From CBDAKK01 sp965216965 (GTDB taxonomy: Bacteria > Spirochaetota > Spirochaetia > WTKD01 > G963693115): a stretch of DNA of 59,792 bases. The stretch's first letter is position 1. Each line of letters begins with the position of its first letter. A program made the position numbers and the translations under genes. Below, piece by piece: positions 1 to 11,155 of the stretch. The stretch is taken from NCBI GenBank assembly GCA_965216965.1, contig CBDCGX010000009.1:1-59792 (forward strand), read 5' to 3'. The notes beneath the pieces were generated by a model. The model searched no databases, had not been told where the DNA came from, and was given only the letters and a program-made list of their open reading frames with translations.

Positions 1-128
1 GTTTTTATAACAGTAATAATAAATAACTGGTAATACTACATGTGTTTTTTCTTAAAGACATATCCCTCATTATGCACCACGAGGCACCCTGGAAATGCCT
101 TGCTATGTATTCTTTTATGTTTTTACTT

Positions 129-1382
129 TTATTTTGGTATTTGTATTTTCACTGGAGTGTTTTTATCAGTTGTAGTGCTGTCTCCCAATTGTCCAAATTC
201 ATTCTTTCCCCAGGACCACAGAGTCCCATCTTCTGCTATTCCTACTGTGTGATCTTCCCCAGCTGATACTGATTCCCATTTCGTCATGTTATCTTCAAAA
301 GGTTCCGCCTCTGTCTTCTGCTGTACTCGTACGGGGGTGCTTTTATATGCTGTAGTGCCGTCTCCCAATTGTCCATTACCATTATATCCCCAGGACCACA
401 GAGTTCCATCTTCTGCTAGCCCTACTGTGTGTCCCCCCCCAGCTGCTACTGCCTTCCATTTCGTTCTGTTATCTACAAAAGCTCCCTCCTCTGTCTTCTG
501 CTGTACTCGTACGGGGGTGCTTTTATCAGTCTTAGTGCCGTCTCCCAATTGTCCATTACCATTATATCCCCAGGACCACAGAGTCCCATCACTATCTATC
601 CCTACTGTAAAACTAAAAGCGCCTAGTGATACTGCCACTGCACTCCATGTTTTATTTCCTATTTTCTGTGGAAGACTTATTTGAGTTATGGCAGCACCAC
701 TAGCATCGGTTCCAAGATTTCCTAAGCCCAATTGTCCAGATTCATTATATCCCCAGGACCACAAACTTCCATCTTCTGCTAGCCCTACTGTGTGTCCCCC
801 CCCAGCTGCTACTGCCTTCCATGTTATCCCTGCCTGCTGTACTCGTACGGGGATGCTTTTATCAATCTTAGTGCCGTCTCCCAATTGTCCTCCACTATTC
901 TTCCCCCATGACCACAGAGTCTCATTGCTATCTATCCCTACCGTGTGAGCAAACCCAACTGATACTGCCTTCCATTCCGTTGTATTATCTACAAAGATTT
1001 CCTCCTCTGTCTCCTGCTGTACTCGTACGGGGGTGCTTTTATTTGCTGTAGTGCCGTCTCCCAATTGTCCATTTTCATTCTTTCCCCATGACCACAGATG
1101 TCCATCGCTATCTATCCCTACTGTGCGCTCTCCTCCAGCTGATACTGCCTTCCATTTCGTTGTATTATCTACAAAGATTCCCTCCTCTGTCTCCTGCTGT
1201 ACTCGTACGGGGGTAATTCTTCTTGTTGTAGTACCGTCTCCCAATTGTCCATTTTCATTCTTTCCCCATGACCACAGATGTCCATCGCTATCTATCCCTA
1301 CTGTGCGCTCTCTTCCAGCTGCTATGTATAACCTATAGTACTCTTGCTCCGCACCCGCCGCTGCTTTGTTTTCCACAACCAA
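129..1382 (-). CDS. RCC1-repeat beta-propeller protein, copy 1 (leader detached; probably silent)
   Basis: The 417-residue frame has seven blades, each with the signature LWSWGxNxxGQLGDGT. Seven is the number needed to close an RCC1-type propeller. The only available start in frame is a TTG at 1382 without a good ribosome site. Just upstream, in another frame, lies a lipoprotein leader ending LGIGLLGC (Cys codon 1375-1377). One extra G after this Cys codon, relative to copies 2 and 3, separates leader from propeller. The ATG and the CT repeat found in copies 2 and 3 are also missing, although promoter and Shine-Dalgarno remain. Two runs of eight C (433-440, 796-803) lie within blades. RCC1-type repeats are best known from eukaryotic proteins and usually mediate protein binding; the ligand here is unknown. 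Probably a silent or pseudogene copy. Confidence 0.75.
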   Translation of the reverse strand: MVVENKAAAGAEQEYYRLYIAAGRERTVGIDSDGHLWSWGKNENGQLGDGTTTRRITPVRVQQETEEGIFVDNTTKWKAVSAGGERTVGIDSDGHLWSWGKNENGQLGDGTTANKSTPVRVQQETEEEIFVDNTTEWKAVSVGFAHTVGIDSNETLWSWGKNSGGQLGDGTKIDKSIPVRVQQAGITWKAVAAGGGHTVGLAEDGSLWSWGYNESGQLGLGNLGTDASGAAITQISLPQKIGNKTWSAVAVSLGAFSFTVGIDSDGTLWSWGYNGNGQLGDGTKTDKSTPVRVQQKTEEGAFVDNRTKWKAVAAGGGHTVGLAEDGTLWSWGYNGNGQLGDGTTAYKSTPVRVQQKTEAEPFEDNMTKWESVSAGEDHTVGIAEDGTLWSWGKNEFGQLGDSTTTDKNTPVKIQIPK

Positions 1383-1520
1383 GTAGTCCTATACCTAGCA
1401 TCGCTATGAGTACATATATATATCCTTTGTATTTATTTAAGAAAGAAAGTGTCTCTCGTTTATTACAAATATTGTTTATTCCTCCTTAAATGCTTATATA
1501 ATATACAATATATATTATAT

Positions 1521-1549
1521 ATGTTACTCATAGATTACTCTTTTGTCAA
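1521..1549 (-). promoter_or_regulatory. Promoter of RCC1 copy 1
   Basis: TTGACA (1549-1544), 17-base spacer, TAACAT (1526-1521). The promoter and the AAGGAGG ribosome site are kept although the ATG behind them is gone. Confidence 0.6.
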
Positions 1550-1683
1550 TGGTATTTTCTGCTTTTTCTTGTAACTTATAATACACTTTTAACCCAACTA
1601 TTTGATATTTATACATATTATATTGTTAGATATGCATGTTTTTATCAAATATATAAAGTGTTTTTATAACAGTAATAATAAAC

Positions 1684-1704
1684 ACAAGGCATCTTGGAGA
1701 TGCC
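1684..1704 (-). repeat. 3' inverted repeat of RCC1 cassettes
   Basis: Nine-base arms AAGGCATCT and AGATGCCTT around a three-base loop, about 30 bases after the stop of copy 2. Copies occur at 3367-3387, at 3709-3729 (one arm base changed), at 5395-5415 (slightly changed) and in decayed form at 81-101. It could be a transcription terminator, but no run of T follows on the minus strand. It could also be a recombination site. Confidence 0.6.
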
Positions 1705-1733
1705 TTGCTATGTATTCTTTTATGTTTTTACTT

Positions 1734-3101
<1,368 letters not shown>

Positions 3102-3147
3102 TGTTTATTCCTACTTAATGATTATATAATTACAATATATATTCTAT

Positions 3148-3176
3148 ATGTTATTCATAGATTACTCTTTTGTCAA
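3148..3176 (-). promoter_or_regulatory. Promoter of RCC1 copy 2
   Basis: Same element as in copy 3: TTGACA (3176-3171), 17-base spacer, TAACAT (3153-3148), upstream of the ATG at 3101. Confidence 0.6.
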
Positions 3177-3414
3177 TAGTATTTTCTGCTCTTTCTTGTA
3201 ACTTAGAATACACTTTTAACCCAACTACTTGATATTTATACATATTATTTGTTAGATATGTATGTTTTTATCAAATGTGTAAAGTGTTTTTATAACACTA
3301 ATAACAAATAACTGTTAATATTACATATGTTTTTTCTTTAAAGACACATCCCTCATTATGTACCACAAGGCATCTTGGAGATGCCTTGCTATGTATTCTT
3401 TTATGTTTTTACTT

Positions 3415-3482
3415 TTATTTTGGTATTTGTATTTTCACTGGAGTGTTTTTATCAGTTATAGTGCCGTCTCCCAATTGTCCAC
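3415..3482 (-). pseudogene. RCC1 cassette remnant (last repeat end only)
   Basis: On the minus strand this stretch reads GQLGDGTITDKNTPVKIQIPK-like residues ending in TAA, the exact C-terminus of the RCC1 copies, with no coding part upstream. It sits in the 343-bp unit (3286-3628), which keeps the 3' inverted repeat and a damaged copy of the promoter region (TTGACA at 3525-3530) around it. A deletion between repeats would produce this arrangement. Confidence 0.75.
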
Positions 3483-3755
3483 ATATATTGTAGATATATT
3501 ATTCATAGATACAGATTACTCTTTTGTCAATGGTGTTTCCCTCTCTTTCTAGTAACTTAGAATACACTTTATAACCCAACTTGATATTTATACATATCAT
3601 TCTGTTAGATATGTCAAATATGTAAAGTGTTTTTATAACAGTGATAACAAATAACTGGTAAGATTACATGTGTTTTTTCTTAAAAACATATCCCTCATTA
3701 TACACCACAAGGCATCTCCAGGATGCCTTGCTATGTCTTCTTTTATGTTTTTACT

Positions 3756-5129
<1,374 letters not shown>

Positions 5130-5175
5130 TGTTTATTCCTCCTTAATGATTATATAATTACAATATATATTCTAT

Positions 5176-5204
5176 ATGTTATTCATAGATTACTCTTTTG
5201 TCAA
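5176..5204 (-). promoter_or_regulatory. Promoter of RCC1 copy 3
   Basis: On the minus strand TTGACA (5204-5199) lies 17 bases before TAACAT (5181-5176). The gene start at 5129 is about 47 bases downstream. The same element is kept in the other full cassettes. Confidence 0.65.
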
Positions 5205-5442
5205 TAGTATTTTCTGCTTTTTCTAGTAATTTATAATACACTTTTAACCCAACTGCTTGATATTTATACATATCATTCTGTTAGATATGCATGTTTTTAT
5301 CAAATATATAAAGTGTTTTTATAACAGTAATAATAAATAACTATTAATATTACATGTGTTTTTTCTTAAAGATATATCTCTCATTATGCACCACAAAGCA
5401 TCTTGGAGATGCCTTGCTATGTATTCTTTTATGTTTTTACTT

Positions 5443-5600
5443 TTATTTTGATATTTGTATTTTCGCTGGAGTGTTTCTCTGAGTTGTAGTGCCGTCTCCC
5501 AATTGCCCTTCATTATTCTTTCCCCATGACCACAGAGTCCCATGCTATCTATCACTACTGTGTAATTATTCCCAATTGATACTGCGTTCCAATTTGTCAA
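5443..5600 (-). pseudogene. RCC1 cassette remnant (last blade, frameshifted)
   Basis: This is the right end of the array. It encodes part of one blade (NWNAVSIGNNYTVVID) and the shared tail, but a missing C between 5543 and 5544 (CCCATGC against CCCATCGC in sister copies) breaks the frame. With the base restored, the sequence would run on to a TAA at 5445-5443. No leader, promoter or start is present, and sequence upstream is unrelated to the array. It marks the border with the conserved chromosome. Confidence 0.75.
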
Positions 5601-5636
5601 TTTATTTGTAACAATTTATATGTTTACCTAAAACAC

Positions 5637-6287
5637 CTAACTGAGATCAACATATTCTCCTATTGACACATACACAACATGTCCATTGATATGCACAAGC
5701 ACATTCCCTATTCTCTCTATTATTTGGATAACACCTAAAAATATAAATACTGATTCTACATCTTTATTCTTTAAACTTGTATCACTTACAACCTCTTTGT
5801 ACAGTTTAAAATAAATGGAATCTATGTTTGTATCAAGCCTTGCAGTTTCTCTTGCTACATCTTTATCTTGAGTTATAAAAGCATCAATTGAGCTCTTAAG
5901 CATACGAGAACACATTTCTAGCATTCCTTGAATCAGAGTTACATGTTTATCAAGAAGATAATAAAAACTACATGTCTCTAAATTATTTACGTATATGCAC
6001 ATATGTCTTATATAACCACCAATATCTACTAATGATGTAGAGAGCTTAATACCCCCAATAAAATATCTAAGATCAGTGCCGACTGGTTGTTTCATAGCTA
6101 TGGCTTGAGCACACATACCATCAAGTTTTATTTGCAATACATCTAGATATTTATTTTTTTCAATTATTTCTTGTGCAAGAGTTATATCTTTTGTCATGAG
6201 TGCTGCCATTCCACCCAACAGCATCTCATTAATACAAGACGAGAGTTCTAATATCTTCTGTTCCACTTCTTTTATTGCCAACTGCAT
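5637..6287 (-). CDS. phoU: PhoU-like phosphate signalling protein
   Basis: A 216-residue all-helical protein of the usual PhoU length. Residues 68-95 hold the best-kept PhoU stretch (PVGTDLRYFIGGIKLSTSL), where the family has P-x-A-x-D-L-R. Residues 25-50 and 127-152 look like the two related three-helix repeats, each with an acidic metal-binding helix. PhoU proteins link Pst phosphate uptake to two-component control and can act as general repressors of phosphate import. No pst or phoBR genes lie nearby, so its partner is elsewhere. The start fits a GAGGAG site 11 bases before the ATG. The gene abuts the RCC1 array on its downstream side. Confidence 0.85.
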   Translation of the reverse strand: MQLAIKEVEQKILELSSCINEMLLGGMAALMTKDITLAQEIIEKNKYLDVLQIKLDGMCAQAIAMKQPVGTDLRYFIGGIKLSTSLVDIGGYIRHMCIYVNNLETCSFYYLLDKHVTLIQGMLEMCSRMLKSSIDAFITQDKDVARETARLDTNIDSIYFKLYKEVVSDTSLKNKDVESVFIFLGVIQIIERIGNVLVHINGHVVYVSIGEYVDLS

Positions 6288-6326
6288 TGTTGGTGCTCCT
6301 CATTGTGTCATATCGTTGTAACTATA

Positions 6327-6335
6327 ATTATAGCA
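6327..6335 (-). promoter_or_regulatory. Extended -10 promoter element upstream of phoU
   Basis: On the minus strand TGCTATAAT forms an extended -10 (TGnTATAAT), about 40 bases before the phoU ATG. A TTGAAG lies 20 bases upstream, too far for an ideal -35, which an extended -10 can do without. Confidence 0.5.
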
Positions 6336-6454
6336 TAACTTATTTTTAAATCCTTCAATCAATGCTCTACTCTTGTAAAAAGGAAGCACCCTTCATCTTA
6401 AAAGAACAGCAATGTATCTTTTTAGCACATACAAAACAATTTAGTATATATACA

Positions 6455-7414
6455 TTATTCTAACCTAGCAATAAAAAGCAGCGGCAAATGATCTGAGACT
6501 GCGGAAAAATTTTTCTTTCTTGTAGAAAATTTATTTGGATATCCGTCTTTTGTTATAAATGGTACCTCAGCAAGAATTGTGATTTTCTCAGAATGTACCA
6601 TATCATCTAGAACGTTATCAATAAGAATATGATCTATAACTTGCCAACGTGAGCGATAGTAATATGTTCCTAAAATAGAAGCGTCTTGATCTCTTTTTAA
6701 ATTATCTATAAGTAAAAAGTCTTTCACACTATAAAACCTGCCTTCCTTTTTTATTTTCTCATTAATAACACCTGCTGGCGTAAAATCATTAAAATCACCA
6801 GCAATAATTGTTGGCACAGTAGAATCTATCACATCACTTATGAGAGAATACTGAAGACTTCTTATGTCATCTGAAGTATACTTTCCCTTCGTTTGAATAC
6901 GAGATTTGAGATGAACAGCAAGAACTTGTAATATAGCTCCTTTTATAAACGGAAGTTTTATTTTCACATCAAGTACAGGACGCGTTGAATGCTTTTTTTT
7001 CCCTCCAACATGAATATTGTGAGAATTCACACTTTTAAACGGGTATCGCGACATTACGGCAACTTGTACAGATGATTTTTTTTCTTGGGTTATCTCAAAA
7101 TATGAGAATGCTGGTAAATAATACGTATGTAAATCTTTTACAACTTTTTTATTCTCAATTTCCTGAAGTACAAGGATATCAAAATTTTTTGCTTTTGCCT
7201 GAAGTGATTTTCCAACTGCAATAAGACGTTTTTGATATGACTTTTCTGTCCACGAAGGTGGCATATACGTATCATATTCTCTTCCATTCTTTTGTCCATC
7301 AAAAAGGTTTTGAACATTAAATGACATAAGCTGTAATGTCTCCGAGAATCCAACCTGGACACTCCACATAGCCAAAGATAAAAGACATAAAAAAACAATC
7401 CTTGTTTTCCTCAT
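6455..7414 (-). CDS. Secreted endonuclease/exonuclease/phosphatase-family protein
   Basis: A 319-residue protein with a clear N-terminal signal sequence (basic MRKTR, hydrophobic to about residue 24). The EEP fold motifs follow in order: MSFNVQNLF near 31 (metal-site Asn), LQEIEN near 83 (catalytic Glu), GDFND near 206 and SDHLPLLF near the C-terminus (catalytic Asp-His). This family covers DNases, sphingomyelinases and phosphoinositide phosphatases, all Mg-dependent phosphodiester or phosphomonoester hydrolases. The substrate cannot be told from sequence. Export suggests nutrient nuclease activity or action on host molecules. It starts 7 bases after the ClpP-like gene, so the two are probably co-transcribed. 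Confidence 0.82.
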   Translation of the reverse strand: MRKTRIVFLCLLSLAMWSVQVGFSETLQLMSFNVQNLFDGQKNGREYDTYMPPSWTEKSYQKRLIAVGKSLQAKAKNFDILVLQEIENKKVVKDLHTYYLPAFSYFEITQEKKSSVQVAVMSRYPFKSVNSHNIHVGGKKKHSTRPVLDVKIKLPFIKGAILQVLAVHLKSRIQTKGKYTSDDIRSLQYSLISDVIDSTVPTIIAGDFNDFTPAGVINEKIKKEGRFYSVKDFLLIDNLKRDQDASILGTYYYRSRWQVIDHILIDNVLDDMVHSEKITILAEVPFITKDGYPNKFSTRKKNFSAVSDHLPLLFIARLE

Positions 7415-7421
7415 AATACTT

Positions 7422-8207
7422 TTACTTCTTTTTTGGCTTTTTTGATTGAGTTTTTTCTATTTTTTTAGGTAACTTATTCGTTTTCCCACTCACCTTAGAA
7501 GATGCCTCGCTAGATATTTTCTTTTCTTTCTTCTTTTGATCGTTACTTTCCGTGCTGTTTTTCTTAATCCCTTTTTCTTTTTTATCATAAACTCTTGCAA
7601 AAACACCACCCAAATCCTTTTTGTTTTCTGCAATTCTTCCCACAAGACCATATTTTACCCCTTCGCTTGCAGTAAGCCAAAAATCTCTATCCGTATCTTT
7701 TTCTACTTGCACAATATTCCTCTTTGTTCCTTTCGCTATAATTATATTTATTTGCTGTTTGAGATTCTCAACTTCCCGTGCATGTATTTCAAGGTCTGTC
7801 ACTACTCCCTGTATCCCCGAAAGTGGTTGGTGTAAAAGATACCGTGCATTAGGAAATGAAAGCCGTTGCTCCTTTGGAACAGCAAGATATATAAGAGCAG
7901 CAGCACTTGCAACAAGCCCCCATCCTATGAGATACACCTTTGCTCTTACAAATCGAATACAATCATATATGGCAAATCCAGAATTTATTTCACCACCTGG
8001 AGAATTTATAAACACTTTTATAGGCAAATCAGATATTTGATCTAATAACAAAAGCGAACGAGTTATTTTATGTGCGTTATTCTTATCTATTCCACCAGAA
8101 ATAAATAATATTCGGCTTTGTATCTCTTCTTGTGCTAATATTCTTTGAATATCTTGTGATGTTTCTTGTTTTTCTTTATTATTTCTAATATATTCTTGAT
8201 AAATCAT
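7422..8207 (-). CDS. ClpP-like serine protease with basic C-terminal tail
   Basis: A ClpP-fold protein with the whole catalytic triad in its usual settings: Ser in GLVASAAAL, His in RYLLHQPLSG, and Asp in DTDRDFWLTA, followed by the family hallmark EGVKYGLVGRI. The core is followed by a tail of about 60 residues very rich in Lys and Ser, not seen in ordinary ClpP. The ATG at 8207 is preferred. A TTG at 8267 would add a hydrophobic stretch (NIILIIIIID) but would overlap the divergent era gene by 25 bp, although an AGGAGGG stands before it. With the longer form the protein would be membrane-anchored. No clpX or clpA is adjacent, so it may be a paralogue rather than the main housekeeping ClpP. 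Confidence 0.75.
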   Translation of the reverse strand: MIYQEYIRNNKEKQETSQDIQRILAQEEIQSRILFISGGIDKNNAHKITRSLLLLDQISDLPIKVFINSPGGEINSGFAIYDCIRFVRAKVYLIGWGLVASAAALIYLAVPKEQRLSFPNARYLLHQPLSGIQGVVTDLEIHAREVENLKQQINIIIAKGTKRNIVQVEKDTDRDFWLTASEGVKYGLVGRIAENKKDLGGVFARVYDKKEKGIKKNSTESNDQKKKEKKISSEASSKVSGKTNKLPKKIEKTQSKKPKKK

Positions 8208-8242
8208 ACAATCTATTATAATAATAATTAGTATAATATTCC

Positions 8243-9277
8243 ATGCAAAATAACTCTTCACCAACAAAGAAAAGAAACCCTCCTATTTCTTCCCCATTAT
8301 TGAACAATGAAGCACACTTACATACCATAGATCCTACACTTACTTCTTCATTGCCTGCAACTTCCGATGCCTTTAAATGCGGAACTGTTGCAATAATAGG
8401 TCGTCCATCTGTAGGAAAATCAACATTCCTTAATTCAATATGTGGAAATCACACCGCAATAGTATCGCCATATCCTCAAACAACTCGCAATATAATTCGA
8501 GGTATAGTTACTCGAGACAATTTTCAAATTATTTTTCTTGATACCCCCGGTCTCCATTTTTCTGAGTCTTCATTTAGCATAACATTAAAAAAGCAAAGCC
8601 TTCTTTCTCTTTCATCTGCTGACGTCATCCTTTACATGGTAGATATTTCAAGAAAACCAGGAGAAGAAGAAATCCATATTTGTAATATTCTTAAAGACAT
8701 TAATCTTTCTCTCGTTATTACTGTAAATAAGATTGATATAACACAAAATTACAGTAACGAATATAAAGAACATTTTGCTCATTATCTACCTCATCATACT
8801 ATTTCTCAAATCATGGGTATTTCTGCCAAAGAATCTCTCCATACTGAATTACTTCTTACAGATATTGCAAAGCACCTCCCCGACTCCCCCCCCCTATATC
8901 CTAAAGACTATTATACAGATCAAAGTTTCGAAATGCGTGTATGTGAAATTGTACGTGAATCTGCAATAGATAATGTAAAAGAAGAACTTCCTCATGCCAT
9001 TTATACAAACCTTATTGAATCATCTATAAAACATCGCAATAACGATAACGCCATAACACATGTATTTGCTCGGGTAGATGTAATAGTAGAAACCGAAAGT
9101 CAAAAGAAAATACTTATAGGAAAATCAGGAAGCATGGTGAAAAAAATACGAGTTGCTTCTTCGAAAAAGCTAGTACTTATTTTCCCATATAATATACAGC
9201 TTGAAATACGCATATCGGTACAAAAAAAATGGAGAAAAAATAAGGCAACCTTACAAAAAGTATCACACCGTTTTTAG
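8243..9277 (+). CDS. era: GTPase Era
   Basis: Ribosome-assembly GTPase that binds the 3' end of 16S rRNA. G1 is GRPSVGKST (53-61), G3 is DTPG (100-103), G4 is NKID near 160 and G5 is SAK. A C-terminal KH domain carries the loop IGKSGSMVKKI. At 344 residues it is about 40 longer than usual; the excess is a Ser/Thr/Pro-rich N-terminal stretch before the G domain that need not be folded. A run of nine C (8886-8894) encodes part of the linker between the G and KH domains. The gene diverges from the ClpP-like gene and ends 4 bases from the convergent rpiA. Confidence 0.93.
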   Translation: MQNNSSPTKKRNPPISSPLLNNEAHLHTIDPTLTSSLPATSDAFKCGTVAIIGRPSVGKSTFLNSICGNHTAIVSPYPQTTRNIIRGIVTRDNFQIIFLDTPGLHFSESSFSITLKKQSLLSLSSADVILYMVDISRKPGEEEIHICNILKDINLSLVITVNKIDITQNYSNEYKEHFAHYLPHHTISQIMGISAKESLHTELLLTDIAKHLPDSPPLYPKDYYTDQSFEMRVCEIVRESAIDNVKEELPHAIYTNLIESSIKHRNNDNAITHVFARVDVIVETESQKKILIGKSGSMVKKIRVASSKKLVLIFPYNIQLEIRISVQKKWRKNKATLQKVSHRF

Positions 9278-9281
9278 CAGC

Positions 9282-9986
9282 TTATGTTTCTGTAATGGTA
9301 GCATCCTTTTCTATTACACATATAGTAGGAGGAGCAAGATATCTTTTTACAGAAAAAATCCCACACTCCACTACCCCCACAATACAATTTAATTCTCTTT
9401 CTCTTTCTTCACAAGAAAAATCATCATCAAAATACACATCTAAAATACCATTTCCTTCTTCAGTAATCCATGGACCAACCTTTCGTGCATCCATCCGGGT
9501 TTCTATACGGGAATTTTTATATATGCTTTGTATTTTCTTTTTAACTTGCATAAAAGCAGGGAAAACAACTTCTACCGGTATAGGGAACGTTTTTCCAAGT
9601 GATGATACTTTCTTATCATTGCTTATAAGCACAACAAATTGTCTTGATGCATATGCAACTATTTTTTCATGAAGTAAACATCCCCCTCCACCTTTTGTAC
9701 AATTCTTTTCTTTATCACACTCATCGGCTCCATCTATGCTTACATCAAAATATTCAAGTATAGGAGAGTTGAGATTATACACAGGAAGTCCAAGGTGTGT
9801 TGCCTCAAGTAAAGTTCCATATCCCGTTACCCCACAATGAATATCAACAAGTTCTCCCGATGTATACTTGCGAGCAATTTCACGAATTGCCCATATAGCA
9901 GTACTCCCTGTCCCTAACCCTATTGTCATTCTACTCTTTATAAAAGTATTCACAGCATATATAGATATCTTTTCTTTAAGACACAT
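9282..9986 (-). CDS. rpiA: Ribose-5-phosphate isomerase A
   Basis: A 234-residue enzyme of normal RpiA size that interconverts ribose 5-phosphate and ribulose 5-phosphate in the non-oxidative pentose phosphate pathway. Visible motifs are the phosphate-binding GLGTGSTA near residue 24, DGADE near 87, and KGGGGCLLHEKIVA with the catalytic Glu and Lys. It lies 32 bases after lysK on the same strand and is probably in one operon with it. Confidence 0.92.
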   Translation of the reverse strand: MCLKEKISIYAVNTFIKSRMTIGLGTGSTAIWAIREIARKYTSGELVDIHCGVTGYGTLLEATHLGLPVYNLNSPILEYFDVSIDGADECDKEKNCTKGGGGCLLHEKIVAYASRQFVVLISNDKKVSSLGKTFPIPVEVVFPAFMQVKKKIQSIYKNSRIETRMDARKVGPWITEEGNGILDVYFDDDFSCEERERELNCIVGVVECGIFSVKRYLAPPTICVIEKDATITET

Positions 9987-10018
9987 ACCTTTGTATCACT
10001 CCTCCATTTTATATAAAG

Positions 10019-11155
10019 TTACGTTTGCAAATACATACAAACTTTTTCTTTTCCTAAAATTTTAAAAAAACTTCCTAATCTTGGACCCTTTTGTCTTCGT
10101 ATAATTCGCATATACAATACTGGAAAAAACTCTTTAGGATCTATATCAGCCTCCCTTGCACAACTATATATTGCAGCATTGATATCTTTATCTGACATAT
10201 CCTCAAAATCCTGTTCTATGTTTTTACATAAAAAAGCAATAGCATTTTTTTGTTCTTTTGTTTCAGTAAGAGTATTATTATCATGTACATTTGCAAGTGA
10301 AAAGACAAACTCCTCTGGAGCATGCTTTTGTATCCAGTTCCACACACATAGTGCCCTCTCAGAAACATATTTTACATCGTTACTATTTAATTTGAGATAT
10401 GCAATTACTTTTGAAATATTCCCCTCATATATTTGTAATACACTACAAAGATGTCTAAATGATATTTGGCAAAGGATAGACGAAGCAACATTGCATACTT
10501 GTGAAAGTACATAAATACGAGATTCTTTTTGTCGACGGGCATCACTTACTTCTTCTTCTCCAAAATGTATTCTCTCACATCTATCGTAATCTTCATATAT
10601 TTTAATTACATCAATATCAAAAGATATTGCAAACTCTGCATTTGGTCGTGTGCCCGCGAAAAGATAGCGTACTATAGGGGGCTGATAAACAGAAAGCACA
10701 TCAGATAAACTCAGCACTTCTCCTGATGATGAAGATAGCTTTCCACTTCCGCCTTTTACCCTTATAAAATCATATTGGAATGTAACTGGGGGTGCAATAT
10801 TATATACCTGAGTTGCTATCTCCTTTGCCGTGTCAAAACTGCCACCTTGTGAATGATGATCTTTTCCTGCAGGCTCAAAATCTACATTTTCATAATACCA
10901 CCGCATAGGCCAATCCACTCTCCATAACAATTTCACCCTACCTGTTTGTCTAAGATCTACTGTGGATCTCTTTCCTGTTTCTAAACATTTATACGTAATA
11001 CTCCATTCTCCATCCCATTCACATACCTTTGTTGTATCTTTATTTGTAAATTCACTAAACACTGATATGGGATACCAGTCATGAGGCAAAAGAGAACTTC
11101 TATGCTCATTAAGAATATCTATAATTTCTTTCCTGTATTTAAGAGCAATACGCAT
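10019..11155 (-). CDS. lysK: Class I lysyl-tRNA synthetase, C-terminal part (frameshifted)
   Basis: The larger part (378 residues) of an archaeal/spirochaete-type class I lysyl-tRNA synthetase. It contains the KMSKS-equivalent loop GSGKLSSSSG, typical of the class I LysRS subgroup, then the helical anticodon-binding region. Homology begins before the listed ATG: in this frame the sequence reads RYKNSDYAEG just upstream, which completes the Rossmann part in the overlapping ORF at 11119-11604. Together the parts make about 530 residues, the normal length. The break lies between about 11165 and 11200. No other LysRS is in the window, and the enzyme is essential, so a sequencing error, a recoding event or a second copy elsewhere must explain it. 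Confidence 0.85.
   Translation of the reverse strand: MRIALKYRKEIIDILNEHRSSLLPHDWYPISVFSEFTNKDTTKVCEWDGEWSITYKCLETGKRSTVDLRQTGRVKLLWRVDWPMRWYYENVDFEPAGKDHHSQGGSFDTAKEIATQVYNIAPPVTFQYDFIRVKGGSGKLSSSSGEVLSLSDVLSVYQPPIVRYLFAGTRPNAEFAISFDIDVIKIYEDYDRCERIHFGEEEVSDARRQKESRIYVLSQVCNVASSILCQISFRHLCSVLQIYEGNISKVIAYLKLNSNDVKYVSERALCVWNWIQKHAPEEFVFSLANVHDNNTLTETKEQKNAIAFLCKNIEQDFEDMSDKDINAAIYSCAREADIDPKEFFPVLYMRIIRRQKGPRLGSFFKILGKEKVCMYLQT

Noticed and set aside
286..1338. Plus-strand reading frames rich in Pro and Ser opposite the RCC1 genes
   Set aside because: They are mirror images of the repeated RCC1 coding sequence on the minus strand, and repeat with it. They have no ribosome sites of their own.
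1684..1704. Classical rho-independent terminator after the RCC1 copies
   Set aside because: The hairpin is good, but no T run follows on the minus strand, so it is listed as an inverted repeat only.
7138..7398. An 86-residue minus-strand frame inside the EEP-family gene
   Set aside because: It overlaps the N-terminal part of the EEP gene in another frame; the EEP motifs and signal peptide show which frame is real.
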